Below, piece by piece: positions 24,133-34,636 of a stretch of 64,000 nt of DNA. The position numbers and the translations under genes are program-made. The first letter of the stretch is position 1. Each line of letters opens with the position of its first letter. Source of the DNA: Pyrenophora tritici-repentis (taxonomy: Eukaryota; Ascomycota; Dothideomycetes; Pleosporales; Pleosporaceae); assembly GCF_003171515.1 (NCBI RefSeq), contig NC_089390.1:5518001-5582000 (forward strand), read 5' to 3'. Below the pieces are notes generated by a model. That model was not told the DNA's origin, made no database searches, and saw only the letters and a program-made list of their open reading frames with translations.

Positions 24133-24554
24133 TAAGAGTTTTTTTTGGCGTTTAGGCGTTTATCGAGATACCACATGATTGCATTTATCCTCTATTACAA
24201 TAGAAGGTCTAGATTTTATCGAAGTTTTGTAAACGCGGTGGTAGTGCTATGTATTCAATTAGGCACTGTAGCGATAAACGCAAGAAACATAACCAGCATT
24301 TTTCACGTATATTGTAACTGCGACACGCGACTATGGTCATGGTGATATGATTAAGGTTAGAGCGTACTTAGGTGGTGTTGTATGTGGAGCGGCTGCGAAT
24401 GGCAATGCCAAGACGTTGGCGCTAACATGGCCGACTTTCGAGATTCTTGAGCTGTCGCGACGCGCATCCATTACTTGTCGCGCCACTCCATACCACCCCA
24501 TCACGATACTCACAACATAACTAGTCGGCCCTCACTTCGTACGAACAAATCACG
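24133..24554. other. Intergenic region before the U1-C gene
   Basis: 420 bp, A/T-rich at the left, containing the U1-C promoter. Nothing else seen. Confidence 0.4.
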
Positions 24555-25261
24555 ATGCCAAAGTTCTTCTGCGACTACTGCGATGTCTACCTTACGCACG
24601 ACAGTATGAGCGTGCGTAAGGCGCACAACAACGGTCGCAACCACCTGCGCAACGTCCAGGCTTATTACGAGCAGATATCCAGTGACCAGACACAGCAAGT
24701 CATCAACAGTATTACCGACGCATACAACACAGAAGGACAGGCGAATCCGTTGTTCCAACAGAATCTGAACGGAGGCTTCCCTGGAGGACCGATGGGAGGG
24801 ATGCCGGGTATGATGCCGCCAATGGGTATGCCGCATGGCTTCCCGCCGCCAGGTGAGTTTACAGATGTTCATGATGAGCAACATGTTAAAATGTAGTAGG
24901 TATGCCGCCAATGGGTGGAATCCCACCGCCGTTCATGGGCCGAGGAGGTCGTAAGTTACTCTGCAGCCAAGATGCACAATGCTATACTGATTACTCTGTA
25001 GCTCCGATGCCACCCAACGGAATGCCTTTCCCCCCGCCGAACGGTATGCCCCCGGGTCCTGGTGGAATGCCTCCGAATATGCCGTTCCCTCCACACATGG
25101 GCGGCGGCCCTCCTCAGGGAATGCCACCACCATTCCCCTTCCCGCCACCAGGGAATGCAGGCTCACCACCCGGAGGTATGCCATTCCCGCCACCGGGAGG
25201 CATGAGCATGCCACCTGGAGGACCACCTGGTAGGTTCCCCCCTGGACCCCCAGGACGTTAG
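24555..25261 (+). CDS. U1 small nuclear ribonucleoprotein C (U1-C), three exons
   Basis: Exons 24555-24852, 24900-24950 and 25002-25261, with introns of 47 and 51 nt, both phase 1, give 202 residues. The N-terminus is the U1-C signature, [17 protein letters not shown], with a matrin-type C2H2 zinc finger (C6, C9, H24, H30) and the RNHLRNV helix. From about residue 75 the protein is a Gly/Met/Pro-rich tail of GMPP and FPPP repeats, typical of U1-C. In the U1 snRNP, U1-C stabilises pairing with the 5' splice site. The second intron is a multiple of three without stops, so retaining it would add 17 residues in frame. The TAG stop is followed directly and in frame by another ATG ORF (see findings). 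Confidence 0.95.
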
Positions 25262-25534
25262 ATGCGGTCTGGGTCTGGTATAGTGCCTGCGGGAACCATG
25301 TTCAACCACAGTGATGACGAGCATGGACGGCTGCACGGGGGACTGATGCACGCGGGACCGATGCCTAGCTTTGGTCACGAAAATTATGGACTTGCGACGG
25401 GCGATACGGGCGTGAAGAGGAAGAGGGAAAATGATGAAGATATACCCGGAGTTTCCATGAGAGGTGGAGGAGCGGGACCTCGAGCGGCCACGGGCGCGAA
25501 TGCCGTGGTTCCGACGTGGACCGAGAGGCTGTAG
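25262..25534 (+). other. In-frame ORF directly after the U1-C stop codon
   Basis: 90 codons begin with ATG immediately after the U1-C TAG, in the same frame. The composition looks protein-like: a KRKRENDEDIP basic/acidic patch and a Gly/Met/His-rich N-terminal half like the U1-C tail. It may be a former C-terminal extension of U1-C now cut off by a stop, a readthrough extension, or 3' UTR. The 32-nt GT-AG pair spanning the stop is too short for an intron and breaks frame. Confidence 0.35.
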
Positions 25535-25672
25535 CAAGAATCCATGGGGTAAATTGCGATACATGTATGTTTCTTCCTTGTTTTGACAGGAGACCATCAG
25601 CTCATTGTCAATGCAGTCATCGTTTACAGTAATAGATTAAAGTTTACATGAACACCTTGGGCCACCATCTCC

Positions 25673-26620
25673 TCACTGACTACTGCCTTTGTTTCCAAAC
25701 AACTTGCGCGCATACGTTTCAACATCAACCATGCTCATCACCAACTCATGGTTTGCAGTCTTTTCCTTGTCCCAATACACGCTGTCCCTCGCAAACACCA
25801 GCCGATACTTTTTGATTTGATGATCCGGGTCAGCTTTGAGCTCAGCCTCCAAGTATGGGATCGACCACTTTTCCCTGCCAATCTCTTTGCCACTCACGTG
25901 TCCAATAACATCCGCCAGCTCCTGGTAGCTCACTGTATCTCCAGCGATATACAGGATGCAATTCTCCGCCTCGACATGTTTTGCGACAATCTTCGCCAGC
26001 ACGCGCCCAATATCATCCACATCCGTCACTGTGACCTTGTGCTCCCAATTCTTCAAACACCTCACCACGATCTTCCCGCGGTCCTCTCGGCTCCTATCAA
26101 TAATGCCCCAAGAGCCTTCGAACAGGAAGCTCATGAAAATGCCTGTCGACACGATAGTCCAGCACACTCCACTCTCCTCTGCTCTTTCCCGGAGTAAATC
26201 TCGGACAGCCTTTTGTTTTCCAAATAACGGCATCTTTCCCTCTACGTCGCCTGTGACGTCGTAATCGACGCCCCACTGCCAGGGGAAGAACCATATCTTG
26301 CTCTTTCCCTGTGCTTGGCGTATCTTGCCTGCTTGGAGGACCTCGTTCGTCAGTTTTGTGACGCTATCGATGTTAGAGGAGAAGCCGGTAGCGGTGATGA
26401 GAATGTCGAAAGCTGCAAAGGCTTTGGCGAGTGAATCAGAGGGTGTAGTGAGGTCGATGGCAAGGTAAGAGACGGTAGGGTAAGAAGCCAGGAGGGAAGC
26501 ATGCTTTGAGGGATTGGGGGTGCCGACTGTGAGGTGTGTAGATGGGAGGGGGATGAGATGGGGGAGAAAGGCAGAGCCTAGTTCGCCCAGGCCGAGGAGG
26601 ATGATTTTGGTGGTTGGCAT
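25673..26620 (-). CDS. NmrA-like NAD(P)-binding reductase, single exon
   Basis: 315 residues from the ATG at 26620 (MPTTKIILLGLGELG), preferred because the dinucleotide-binding GLGELGSAFL loop then lies at the usual place; an in-frame ATG at 26662 adds 14 residues. After the Rossmann start come a DLT strand end, DILITATGF, WFFPWQWGVDYDVTG, a KQKAVRDLLRE helix and WTIVSTGIFMSFLFEG, the order seen in the NmrA / isoflavone-reductase-like atypical short-chain dehydrogenases. These proteins bind NAD(P); some reduce aromatic substrates and others act as redox sensors. No catalytic specificity is readable. One ATCWGATAA match (26637-26645) lies just upstream of this ATG, but one such match is expected by chance in 64 kb. 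Confidence 0.82.
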   Translation of the reverse strand: MPTTKIILLGLGELGSAFLPHLIPLPSTHLTVGTPNPSKHASLLASYPTVSYLAIDLTTPSDSLAKAFAAFDILITATGFSSNIDSVTKLTNEVLQAGKIRQAQGKSKIWFFPWQWGVDYDVTGDVEGKMPLFGKQKAVRDLLRERAEESGVCWTIVSTGIFMSFLFEGSWGIIDRSREDRGKIVVRCLKNWEHKVTVTDVDDIGRVLAKIVAKHVEAENCILYIAGDTVSYQELADVIGHVSGKEIGREKWSIPYLEAELKADPDHQIKKYRLVFARDSVYWDKEKTANHELVMSMVDVETYARKLFGNKGSSQ

Positions 26621-26662
26621 TATTGAGTTGGGGGGATTATCAGATATGATGGAGATTGACAT

Positions 26663-27224
26663 GCAACTCTATTCCACATTATACGTTATACATGAAAACC
26701 AACAGATTCTTCTATGAAATTCGTGGAAGAAGCGCGGAGTTAAGGCTTGGCAGGGCGGAGATAATGAAGTTGAGGTCTTGGTCGTTTCGTCACATGGCGA
26801 GATTGTTACGAAAGCAAACGGTAGCGCTATGCCACATGCTGGATACAGGAAACAGGGACAGCGGAGATTATGAAATCAGGGTACAGAGTGCCGATGGATG
26901 TCGGAGGGTAATGTGCATCGCGAAGATTACCAGAGGGAAAGTAACGACAAGACATTCTCGATGTCACGGCACAAAGTAAAATAACCCAATTTCTCACTTC
27001 AACATAGACATAATATTCAAGTAGGCCGACGATGCCCTCAGATGCTAAAAGTGGGCATCGTCAGGGCTGACCAGGAACTTGGCACTAGTCCGCATCGCGC
27101 TAGTCGGTTCGCTTATTGGAATTTCGTCGTCGAGGTGTGCGCTCCTCGTCGAACAACTTCAGGACTGTCCATCAACACCCGAGTGCGCCCACGTCCATCC
27201 TCAGAGAAGCCACTCATCGCAATC
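26663..27224. other. Divergent intergenic region (NmrA-like / RACK1 promoters)
   Basis: 560 bp between divergent genes. It should hold the strong RACK1 promoter and its 5' UTR. Small ORFs at 26656-26979 and 27042-27401 are not supported. Confidence 0.4.
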
Positions 27225-28485
27225 ATGGCCGAGCAACTCGTACTTCGTGGTACCCTCGAGGGCCACTCCGGCTGGGTCACCTCCCTGGCTACCTCCCTGG
27301 AGAAGTGCGTAGACGCGAATTATCTCGCACCATTTGCGCGCAGTACTGACGAGCAGCCAGCCCCAACATGCTCCTGTCCGGCTCGCGCGACAAGACTCTG
27401 ATTATTTGGAACCTCACTCGTGACGAGACCTCATACGGTTACCCCAAGAGGAGTCTGCACGGCCACTCTCACATTGTGTCCGACTGCGTATGTTTTACCC
27501 CTTGAAAATAAGCAATTGGCTAGCTAGAACGCAAGGACAGCTGAGCTGACAATTGCGGCAACAGGTCATCTCCTCTGACGGCGCCTACGCTCTTTCCTCA
27601 TCGTGGGACAAGACCCTCCGCCTTTGGGAGCTTTCCACTGGTGTAACCACCCGCCGCTTTGTCGGCCACACCAACGACGTCCTCTCCGTCTCCTTCTCCG
27701 CCGACAACCGCCAGATCGTCTCGGGATCCCGCGACCGAACCATCAAGCTGTGGAACACTCTCGGTGACTGCAAGTACACCATCACCGACAAGGGCCACAC
27801 CGAGTGGGTCTCGTGCGTGCGCTTCTCCCCCAACCCTCAGAACCCCGTCATCGTCTCCGCTGGCTGGGACAAGCTCGTCAAGGTGCGTACTTTTATTTTC
27901 ACACGATTCCCATTACCCCTTTTTCATGATGATTACCTATGTATTTGCTACTTCAGAGCTTCGGCTATGAGACAATTATCACCTAGTACTGATACCACAC
28001 CTCCTACTCAATTCTCACACGCAAGTTCTTTCACGTCAGAAACTAATCCCATCTGATAGGTTTGGGAACTCGCCTCGTGCCGCATTCAGACCGACCACAT
28101 TGGTCACACCGGTTACATCAACACCGTCACCATCTCGCCCGATGGCTCCCTGTGCGCCTCCGGTGGCAAGGACGGAACCACCATGCTCTGGGACTTGAAT
28201 GAGTCAAAGCACCTCTACTCCCTCTCCGCCGGTGACGAGATCCACGCCCTCGTCTTCTCGCCCAACCGTTACTGGTTGTGCGCTGCCACCGCTTCAAGCA
28301 TCATCATCTTTGACCTCGAGAAGAAGAGCAAGGTTGACGAGCTTAAGCCTGAGTACATGGAGGTTGGCAAGAAGAGCCGGGAGCCCGAGTGTGTCTCCTT
28401 GGCCTGGAGCGCCGACGGCCAGACCTTGTTCGCTGGATACACCGACAACTGTATCCGCTGCTGGGGCGTCATGGCGCGGGGATAA
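27225..28485 (+). CDS. RACK1: RACK1 orthologue (CPC2/Asc1-type WD40 ribosomal protein), four exons
   Basis: Exons 27225-27304, 27361-27487, 27565-27882 and 28060-28485, with introns of 56, 77 and 177 nt, give 316 residues, the usual RACK1 length. Seven WD repeats are visible, including [61 protein letters not shown] and [15 protein letters not shown]. The RDKTLI and RDRTIKLW cores and C-terminal IRCWGVM are characteristic. RACK1 sits on the 40S ribosome head and links translation to kinase and G-protein signalling; in fungi it affects general amino acid control and development. Codon use is strongly C-ending, as in highly expressed fungal genes. The third intron is unusually long for this gene and contains a U24-type snoRNA. 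Confidence 0.97.
27921..27997 (+). ncRNA. snR24: C/D box snoRNA U24/snR24, intronic
   Basis: It lies in intron 3 of the RACK1 gene. The C box is ATGATGA (27926-27932), C' is TATGAGA (27966-27972) and the D box is CTGA (27989-27992). The stretch TATTTGCTACTTCAGA (27942-27957) agrees with the D' guide of yeast snR24 and human SNORD24 as I recall them, and ATTATCACC before the D box agrees with the start of the second guide. In budding yeast snR24 also lies in the intron of ASC1, the RACK1 gene, so host and position agree. U24 guides 2'-O-methylation of large-subunit rRNA. The terminal stem next to the C and D boxes is weak, so the mature ends are approximate. Confidence 0.88.
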
Positions 28486-29003
28486 GCTAGTGCATGTTGG
28501 GTAGTGAACGAATGGGGCGTAACGGGAAAATCACGATTCCACATCTTCTGTAGCATGCCATGGGTTATGATTGATGCTCATGCGGGATGGTTTGGGACTC
28601 TTCCGGCATCATGTCCAGGCGCTTAGAGTCAATGAAAATTCTCAAGTCCATGGTTGTATATGTTGATGTGTGCTGGAGGGTTTGATGTTTAACGAAATAA
28701 TGGTTTTTATGTGGCTGGTGTGATGATGGATATAGTCGCTTGAGCTTGTAGTCTGCCCACACGTACAAAGATACCCAGTGTGGTCTACGACTCATGTATA
28801 GACCTTGACGGCTTAACTCAAAAGCATATCACTTATCGTTTCCGTTTCTGCATTGTTGCCATGCCTTGCCTTGCCTGTCTCATACATCGACCTCTACATG
28901 AATACTTGAGGGCATCATACAATCATGTATCCAACAAACATTGACTTTGACATTATATACACCTTCCAAAACACCTATCCTACACATCCATCATTATGTG
29001 TAA
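28486..29003. other. Convergent intergenic region after RACK1
   Basis: About 520 bp of 3' flanks of two converging genes. Nothing else seen. Confidence 0.4.
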
Positions 29004-30178
29004 CTACATATCCAGACCCAACTCAACACCGTCCATCCAATCCTCCTGTGTCTCATCCCTGGCTTCTTCAAACTGATCCCAAGACGAGACCTCCGAAAAA
29101 GGCTCATCCAACACCTTCCCGCCACCAAGTCTCCAGCACCCGATCTCGCACTTGCAGGGTGGCGGGAAGAGATGTCTCGGGTCCACCTGCACTTCTTCCT
29201 CTTCCCCTTTTTTCTCCTCCTTCTTCTCATAAACCCCCACGCCTCTTGCCATGATGGCGGGAATATCCGGATTATGAATCGCAAACGGATCAGCCTCATC
29301 GCCCCAGTCCGCTTGGTCCTCCCAATACACCCTGTTTCTTTCAAAAACAACCTGCCACTTCCTCCTCACCCATCCCTGCACATCACCCTCTAGTGTAATA
29401 TGAGGGATATGTTGCAAGAACTCGTGATCCCACGCAGACTCCAATATCCAATCGACGATAGCCCCGCTATCGCATACATGCGGTCTACAGCGCGCCTCGC
29501 CGTAGTCGTATTCTTCAAGCGTCTCGCACCACACGGGGTCCTCGGTCTCATACCATGGGTTGGCGGCTTTGAAGGCATCGCCGAAGTGTAGGATGAGGTG
29601 GCTTGTGTGAGCCAGGAAGATTTCAGCGGCGGAAGGGAGGAACCGGTCGTCGTTGGGGGAGGGGGGCAGGAAGACGGCGAAGAGGTTGAAGTATTCTCGC
29701 GCCGTGAGGTCGAGACGGATTGTGGAGAGGGCGTGAGGCGGGGGCGGGGCATAGGGACCAGCGCGGAAGCAGTGGGAAGTGTGATGCCTTCTCCAAGACA
29801 AATCCGCATATCTTCAGCACCCGTTGTGGTTGTCCAGAGGCAATACGCGGGGATTGGAAAAGCGGGAACAAGGGATTTCGCGTGCAGACTTAGCAAGAGG
29901 TGTGTCATGTAGAAGTCGTATCCTGATGTAAATGTCTTGACGTCCCGCTTGTAGCCTAGGACGCGCACCTTGTGGTAATCTGGTACCAACTCGCTAGGCA
30001 GACTGGAAAGGATGGGGGAAGAGGCATTTTTGTAGGAAATCGTGTAAAGGGGCGCTTTCGAGGCGTCGACGACGAATTCGGGGGTGCCGATGTAATGGGT
30101 GAGGACGAGGAGGAGGAGTTCCGCGGGGAGCTGGCGGGATGCGGTTTCGAAGGTTAGGATGGGGGCAGAGGAAGACAT
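29004..30178 (-). CDS. Unknown protein with one frame break
   Basis: The ATG at 30178 opens MSSSAPILTFETASRQLPAELLLLVL, and this frame is protein-like down to about 29790 (ending near EDMRICLGEG). From there the protein-like reading moves to another frame (HTSHCFRAGPYAPPPPHAL, then LDLTAREYFNLFAVFLPP) and runs to the stop at 29004. The first frame stays open past the shift but becomes Ser/Pro/Thr-rich nonsense. The change equals one missing base, or an intron of 35, 56 or 59 nt starting at GTATTG near 29846; that donor is weak and no good branch site precedes the acceptors. The product would be about 390 residues. A faint F-box-like LPAELLLLVLTHYI start is the only motif. Function unknown. 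It may be a young pseudogene, a base-calling error, or a gene with a weak intron. Confidence 0.6.
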
Positions 30179-30911
30179 GTTTTGTTGATGGGATATGTGC
30201 TTGTCCTGGGTTTTTGGTTTCGAGTTGGGCGGTAGGTGGGTGCTGGAAATGTGTCGAGATATACGTGAAATATAGGACTGGGTATAAGAAACCAGGAGTG
30301 GAAGATGCAAGGAGGTGGTGCGCGGTTTATTCAAGCTGCTGAACTGTGACAGTCGGCCAGGAGGTGGTGTGAACTCTTGTTGTGATTGTGAATTCGTGGC
30401 AATCAAGTTTGGCTGCGTTAGATGTGAGCGATGTGGCCAGCAACTCACAGTTGTTGAATAGAACTTACCTGAGAATACGTGTGCTGATTGAAGTCGTGTG
30501 GACGAGAGTATTGTTGAGAATATCCAGTGGGAACAGGGGGCTGGGTCAGTAATGTGTAGCAGTGTTGGAGTGGTTTCTCAGGATATCAGACGGCGGAGCC
30601 TTTCATATACTAGTGCCAAGCAATACACGAAGATTACAACTACAACTCAACCATGGTTTGAGATCTTTCGCTTCCCTCTCTACCTATGGTACCAAAGTGC
30701 TCCACTGAACATAGGCGAACCAGAGAAACTTGATGAAGACTTGTGTAAGCTGTTCTCGCTTACGCAGTTGTAGGAAATGTGATGTAAGACTTGAAATTTC
30801 AACGTAAACGGAGTAATGATGAGATACAATTACAATCTCAGTGAATATTTTCATAATAATCTTGAGTTATGGAGACAAGTATTATACAATTTTTGAATGC
30901 TTGCTAGGTTG
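30179..30911. other. Intergenic region
   Basis: 730 bp. The right half is A/T-rich. The 91-codon ORF at 30498-30773 has no recognisable motif. Nothing else seen. Confidence 0.4.
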
Positions 30912-31680
30912 TCATGATCGTCGTTTGGCGGGCGCTGGACTCCAACCCTGTGGTTGCCACTCCTGACTCTGGGCGGCTTGCTTCCATGGCGAGTCCTTTG
31001 GCTCCTTGCGCATTCGCTTCCGTGGCGTGGCATCCTGCGCATCGTCTTCGACTGCTGGTGCTGCTACTGGTGTCGGCGGGTCGCGTGCTACTTGCTCAGG
31101 CTGTTTTTGCTGTGCTGCCCTGTCCCGTATCTCTTGATCCACATTCATCTGCGTGACGCCGCTGTCAGGGTCTTTTGACTGCAACATCTGCATGGGCTGT
31201 TGTTTATCCGGCGCATCGAGTGCTGACGGCTTCTCTGCCCATCTCGCGTCTGCCTGAGCTGCCAGTTGCTTTATACGCGCCTGACGTATCAGGTCTTGGT
31301 GTTGTTCGTCGACAGTGGGCGGTTCGAAGCGCGTGTGCCGAAGCCACTGCATCCATGACGCTGCATAGCAACCGTCAACAAAATCCTAACTTCTGATATA
31401 AAGCACGTACGCGATATTTGCACGTCACCCAGGTGGGTGCTCCGGCTATATTTTGCTATCCTCCTGTTGCGCAGGGCGTGCAATGCTTCCTTGAATTCCC
31501 AAAAAGTGTTGCCCTGGAGATCGAAGCCTATGCGTTGAATTAGAGGAGGCAAGCAAGGATAGGCTGGAATCTCAATTCCACGACTTTTGCCTCACCCACA
31601 AGCCACTTCTTGCGCCATGGAAAGCGCTGCATCTTCCACTGATACCATGCTCGTCTAATTGGGCCTGGTGTGCCAGCCAT
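30912..31680 (-). CDS. NDUFAF2: Mitochondrial complex I assembly factor NDUFAF2 / N7BML (NDUFA12 family), three exons
   Basis: Exons 31596-31680, 31411-31527 and 30912-31360, with introns of 68 and 50 nt, both phase 1, give 216 residues. The conserved core reads across all three exons: IRRAWYQWKMQRFPWRKK, VGFDLQGNTFWEF, RRIAKYSRSTHLGDVQIS and PSWMQWLRHTRFEPPTVDEQ. This is the NDUFA12-like fold of the assembly factor NDUFAF2 (mimitin, fungal N7BML), which binds a late intermediate of mitochondrial complex I. The C-terminal 100 residues form a low-complexity, charged tail with an RKRMRKE patch. The start at 31680 gives MAGTPGPIRRAW, consistent with the family. It faces the calponin gene across 325 bp. 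Confidence 0.9.
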
Positions 31681-32005
31681 GTTGGGTTTCGAGGTGTTGG
31701 CGAAGAATCCTGAGCGGCTGAGGCGATTTGGCCGCGCAGCCGGTGACGTTGGGGTGGGTGGCTGGTGCGCAGACACATGGGCAAGCATTCCCCCACCAGG
31801 TGCCAGCTTCTTCTCCACACCGCATGCCAGCATTGCTTTTACACGACAACAACAACATAGATATCTTGTAGTGCCCTTGACGGGACCTTTGCTTTATTCT
31901 ACTATACCCTCGCCAGCTGTCCACATTCTTCACCCCCAGAGTCTCACGTGCTCAACCACTATACTGCCGAACTTGGGAGCCTGATTTGCGCCCAACTCGC
32001 CCAAG
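31681..32005. promoter_or_regulatory. Compact bidirectional promoter region
   Basis: 325 bp separate the start codons of NDUFAF2 (minus) and the calponin-domain gene (plus), so both promoters must lie here. Confidence 0.6.
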
Positions 32006-34056
32006 ATGGCGTCTGTAACGTCGTTGGACCAGGACATGAAGAAGCTGCGGATGGACCGGTATACCCCCAAAGCCGCAAATGAAGTTCGCAGCTGGATTGA
32101 AGATGTTCTCGGCGAGCGACTGCCGCCCGGTGACCTCTTGGATGCGCTCAAAGACGGGACCGTATTATGCAGGTACGGCACCCTTAGCAGAACAACCAAA
32201 TGGCTGGTAAAATGCTAACATAGAATAGACTTGTAAACATGGCAATTCCCACGCCCGTTCGGTTCAAAAAGTCGGCAATGCCGTTTATTCAGATGGAGAA
32301 TATTTCCCACTTCCTCCGCGCGTGCGAGCAACCGCCTCTAAACATGCCCGCCCACGATCGCTTCCTCACCGTCGATCTCTACGAAGCAAAAGATCCCGCC
32401 CAGGTGCTGCAGTGCTTAGGCGCTTTTAGCCGAGTCGCCAATGCAAAGAACCCGTCAAACTTTCCTACAACAATTGGGCCAAAAAGGGGACCTGGGCCCC
32501 TAAGTCCTTCAGTGACTGGCGGTGGAGGCTATACCAGCACTCCTATGGCATCGCCGGGTTTTGGGCGAAGCCGGGGTCCAAGCACAGCCAGCAACACAAG
32601 TGGTTCGAGCACATTCAACCCGCTGGCACGGCCACCTGCAGAACGGACGCTTAGCGCCGCACGCACTGGAGGCTCGGATACGTCGTACACATCCAATGGG
32701 CTGCCCAAGTCACCACCGGGCGGAGTGAGCAGCTGGAGCAAAAAGGTCGACGAGGGTAGTACCGCACCAGCATGGAATATTCACCAGTATGGCTACATGG
32801 GCGGCGCCAGTCAAGGCAACCAGGGCATTGCATTTGGCGCACGTCGCCAGATTACGAGTGCAGGGCCACACGTACCGAACCTTGCAGAGAAGGAGCGCTT
32901 GCGCAGGGAAAAGGCGGCTGAAGAAGAGCGACTACGTTTGCAGGCAGAGGAGGCTGAGCACAAGCGTCGCATTGAACGCGAAGCCGAAGAAGAGCGCATC
33001 CGCATAGAGGAGGAGCAAAAGTGGGAAGAGGAGTCGCGCAAACAGCAAGAGGCGAAACAGGCCCGACTCGACCAGCAAAAGCGTCAGTGGGAAGAGCAAG
33101 AGCGGAGGTGGAAGATTGAAGAGGAAGCGCGGCTGCGTGAAGAGCGGGAGGCGCAAGCTCAGCTCGAGGCTGAGACCCGACGAAAGCGTGCTGGCAGTGA
33201 TGCCAGGCTCAAGGGACAGTACCTGAGCCAGTATCAAGCTGAGCAAGCCAACAAGCCGCGTAGTCGCCGTGGAAGCTTCGATGAGCCCAACGCCGAGCGC
33301 GACCGCATACGTGAGCTAGAGCAACAGCTTGAAGAGGCCAAGGAGCGCGAGCGTCAGTACCAGGCTGAGCGTGAGGGACGACTACAAGAGAAAAAGGTGC
33401 GTTCTCGCTCAAAGAGTCGCACACGTGAACGATCCAAGAGCCGAGCTCGACCAGCGCCTCCACCCCGCGCCCCATCACCGCAAGACAGCAACGTCTCATG
33501 GGCACAGGAAGATGACCGTGCCTATCTTCGTAAACAGTGGGATCAGACACAAAGACAACCCGCGCGACCACTGCCCGAGCCAACGCCGCCGTCTCTCCCT
33601 ACCCGACCACTACCAGAGCCGGCAACACGACCTCTCCCTGACCCTGCCATATACGCAAAGCAGAGCCGAACAGACCGCTACCTCGCCTCGAACCCGGCCC
33701 CAGCGCCCCCAAAGCCCCAAACCTACATCCCGCCAGAGCTCACATCTACCTCTGAGCAGCGCGGCGAAGATGCCCGTCGAGCCGCATCACAAGCAAAGAC
33801 CAAGGCTGCTGGTTGGGCCTCCAAGTCTCTCCTCGAACGCGAAATGGAGCGCGAGCGGGAACGCCAAAAGGAGTGGGAGGAGTCGCAGCGCGCCCTCCAA
33901 GAAGCGTCCAAGGACCCCAACGCAGGAACTGGCTCAGGACAGAGCTGGGACGTCAACCAGTACGGGTACATGGGCGGTGACAACCAGAACAAGTTGGGTG
34001 GCATTGGCGGTGGAAAGAGGCAAATCATCGGCCCCAGGCCTTTCGGTCCTCGCTAA
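32006..34056 (+). CDS. Calponin-homology protein with two calponin-like repeats and coiled coil
   Basis: Exon 1 is 32006-32172 and exon 2 is 32229-34056, joined over a 56-nt intron, giving 664 residues. An N-terminal calponin-homology domain spans about 10-140 (RSWIEDVLGERLPPGDLLDALKDG, CRLVNMAIP, MENISHFLRACE, DLYEAKDPAQVLQCLGAFSR). Calponin-like repeats follow at about 237 (WNIHQYGYMGGASQGNQG) and at the C-terminus, about 629 (WDVNQYGYMGGDNQNKLGG). Between them is a long charged helical region (about 272-450) rich in EEERLRLQAEEAE-type heptads, then a Pro-rich stretch with repeated RPLPEP. Small fungal calponins (yeast Scp1, fission yeast Stg1) cross-link actin; this protein is about three times longer. 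A role in organising actin, probably at cortical sites, is inference. Confidence 0.88.
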
Positions 34057-34636
34057 GTATGAAGTCTTGCAAGATCGTTTGAGTTTTAGTGGGAAAAGGC
34101 AGGGCCGGAATGTTTCATGTTTTGGCAGATTTGACAGATTGTGCATTTTAGCAAGCGTATTACCCCATCCGTCTTTTTCTTTTGTATAAAAAGGAAAGGA
34201 AGTACTCTTCATTAGTTTAGATAACAGTAGTCGTAGTGTTTGGTGAATAATAAACGCAGATCGTTGTCTCTTTAAGAATGTTTAGTATGGTGAGACGGAC
34301 TGTGGCAGCACCTAACACATGCTCGCGGAATCAAGATCGGAATCCGGAATCCAGCGCCGCTAAACCGCATGCGAATCTTACCTCGGCATAATCCTGCTTT
34401 CCCCGTCTTCCATCGTAAGCTTCCCCGAGCTCTAACAACAACAACCGAACTGAACTCTCCCACGTGTTCAGTTTACTTTACAATAGAGCTGTACCAGTAC
34501 ACACTGAGTGTATATTTCTCACGCAATCAAGTGTCACTAGCACAGAGAAGGGAAGACTTTTTGACAACAAGAGAGGAACAACATAGAAGAGAAGAGAAAT
34601 AAGGAAAGCAAGCAAAGAGAAAGAATACAAGCATAC
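34057..34636. other. Intergenic region before the dienoyl-CoA isomerase gene
   Basis: 580 bp holding the 3' flank of the calponin gene and the next promoter. It ends in a purine-rich stretch (GAGAGGAACAAC to AAGCAAAGAG) just before the start codon. Nothing else seen. Confidence 0.4.

Noticed and set aside
25230..25261. Alternative intron in U1-C that would bypass the stop codon
   Set aside because: Only 32 nt long, below the smallest introns seen here, and it would change the reading frame.
26637..26645. ATCTGATAA at the start of the NmrA-like gene as an iron-regulation site
   Set aside because: It is single, and about one exact match per 64 kb is expected by chance. It may even be coding if the upstream ATG at 26662 is used.
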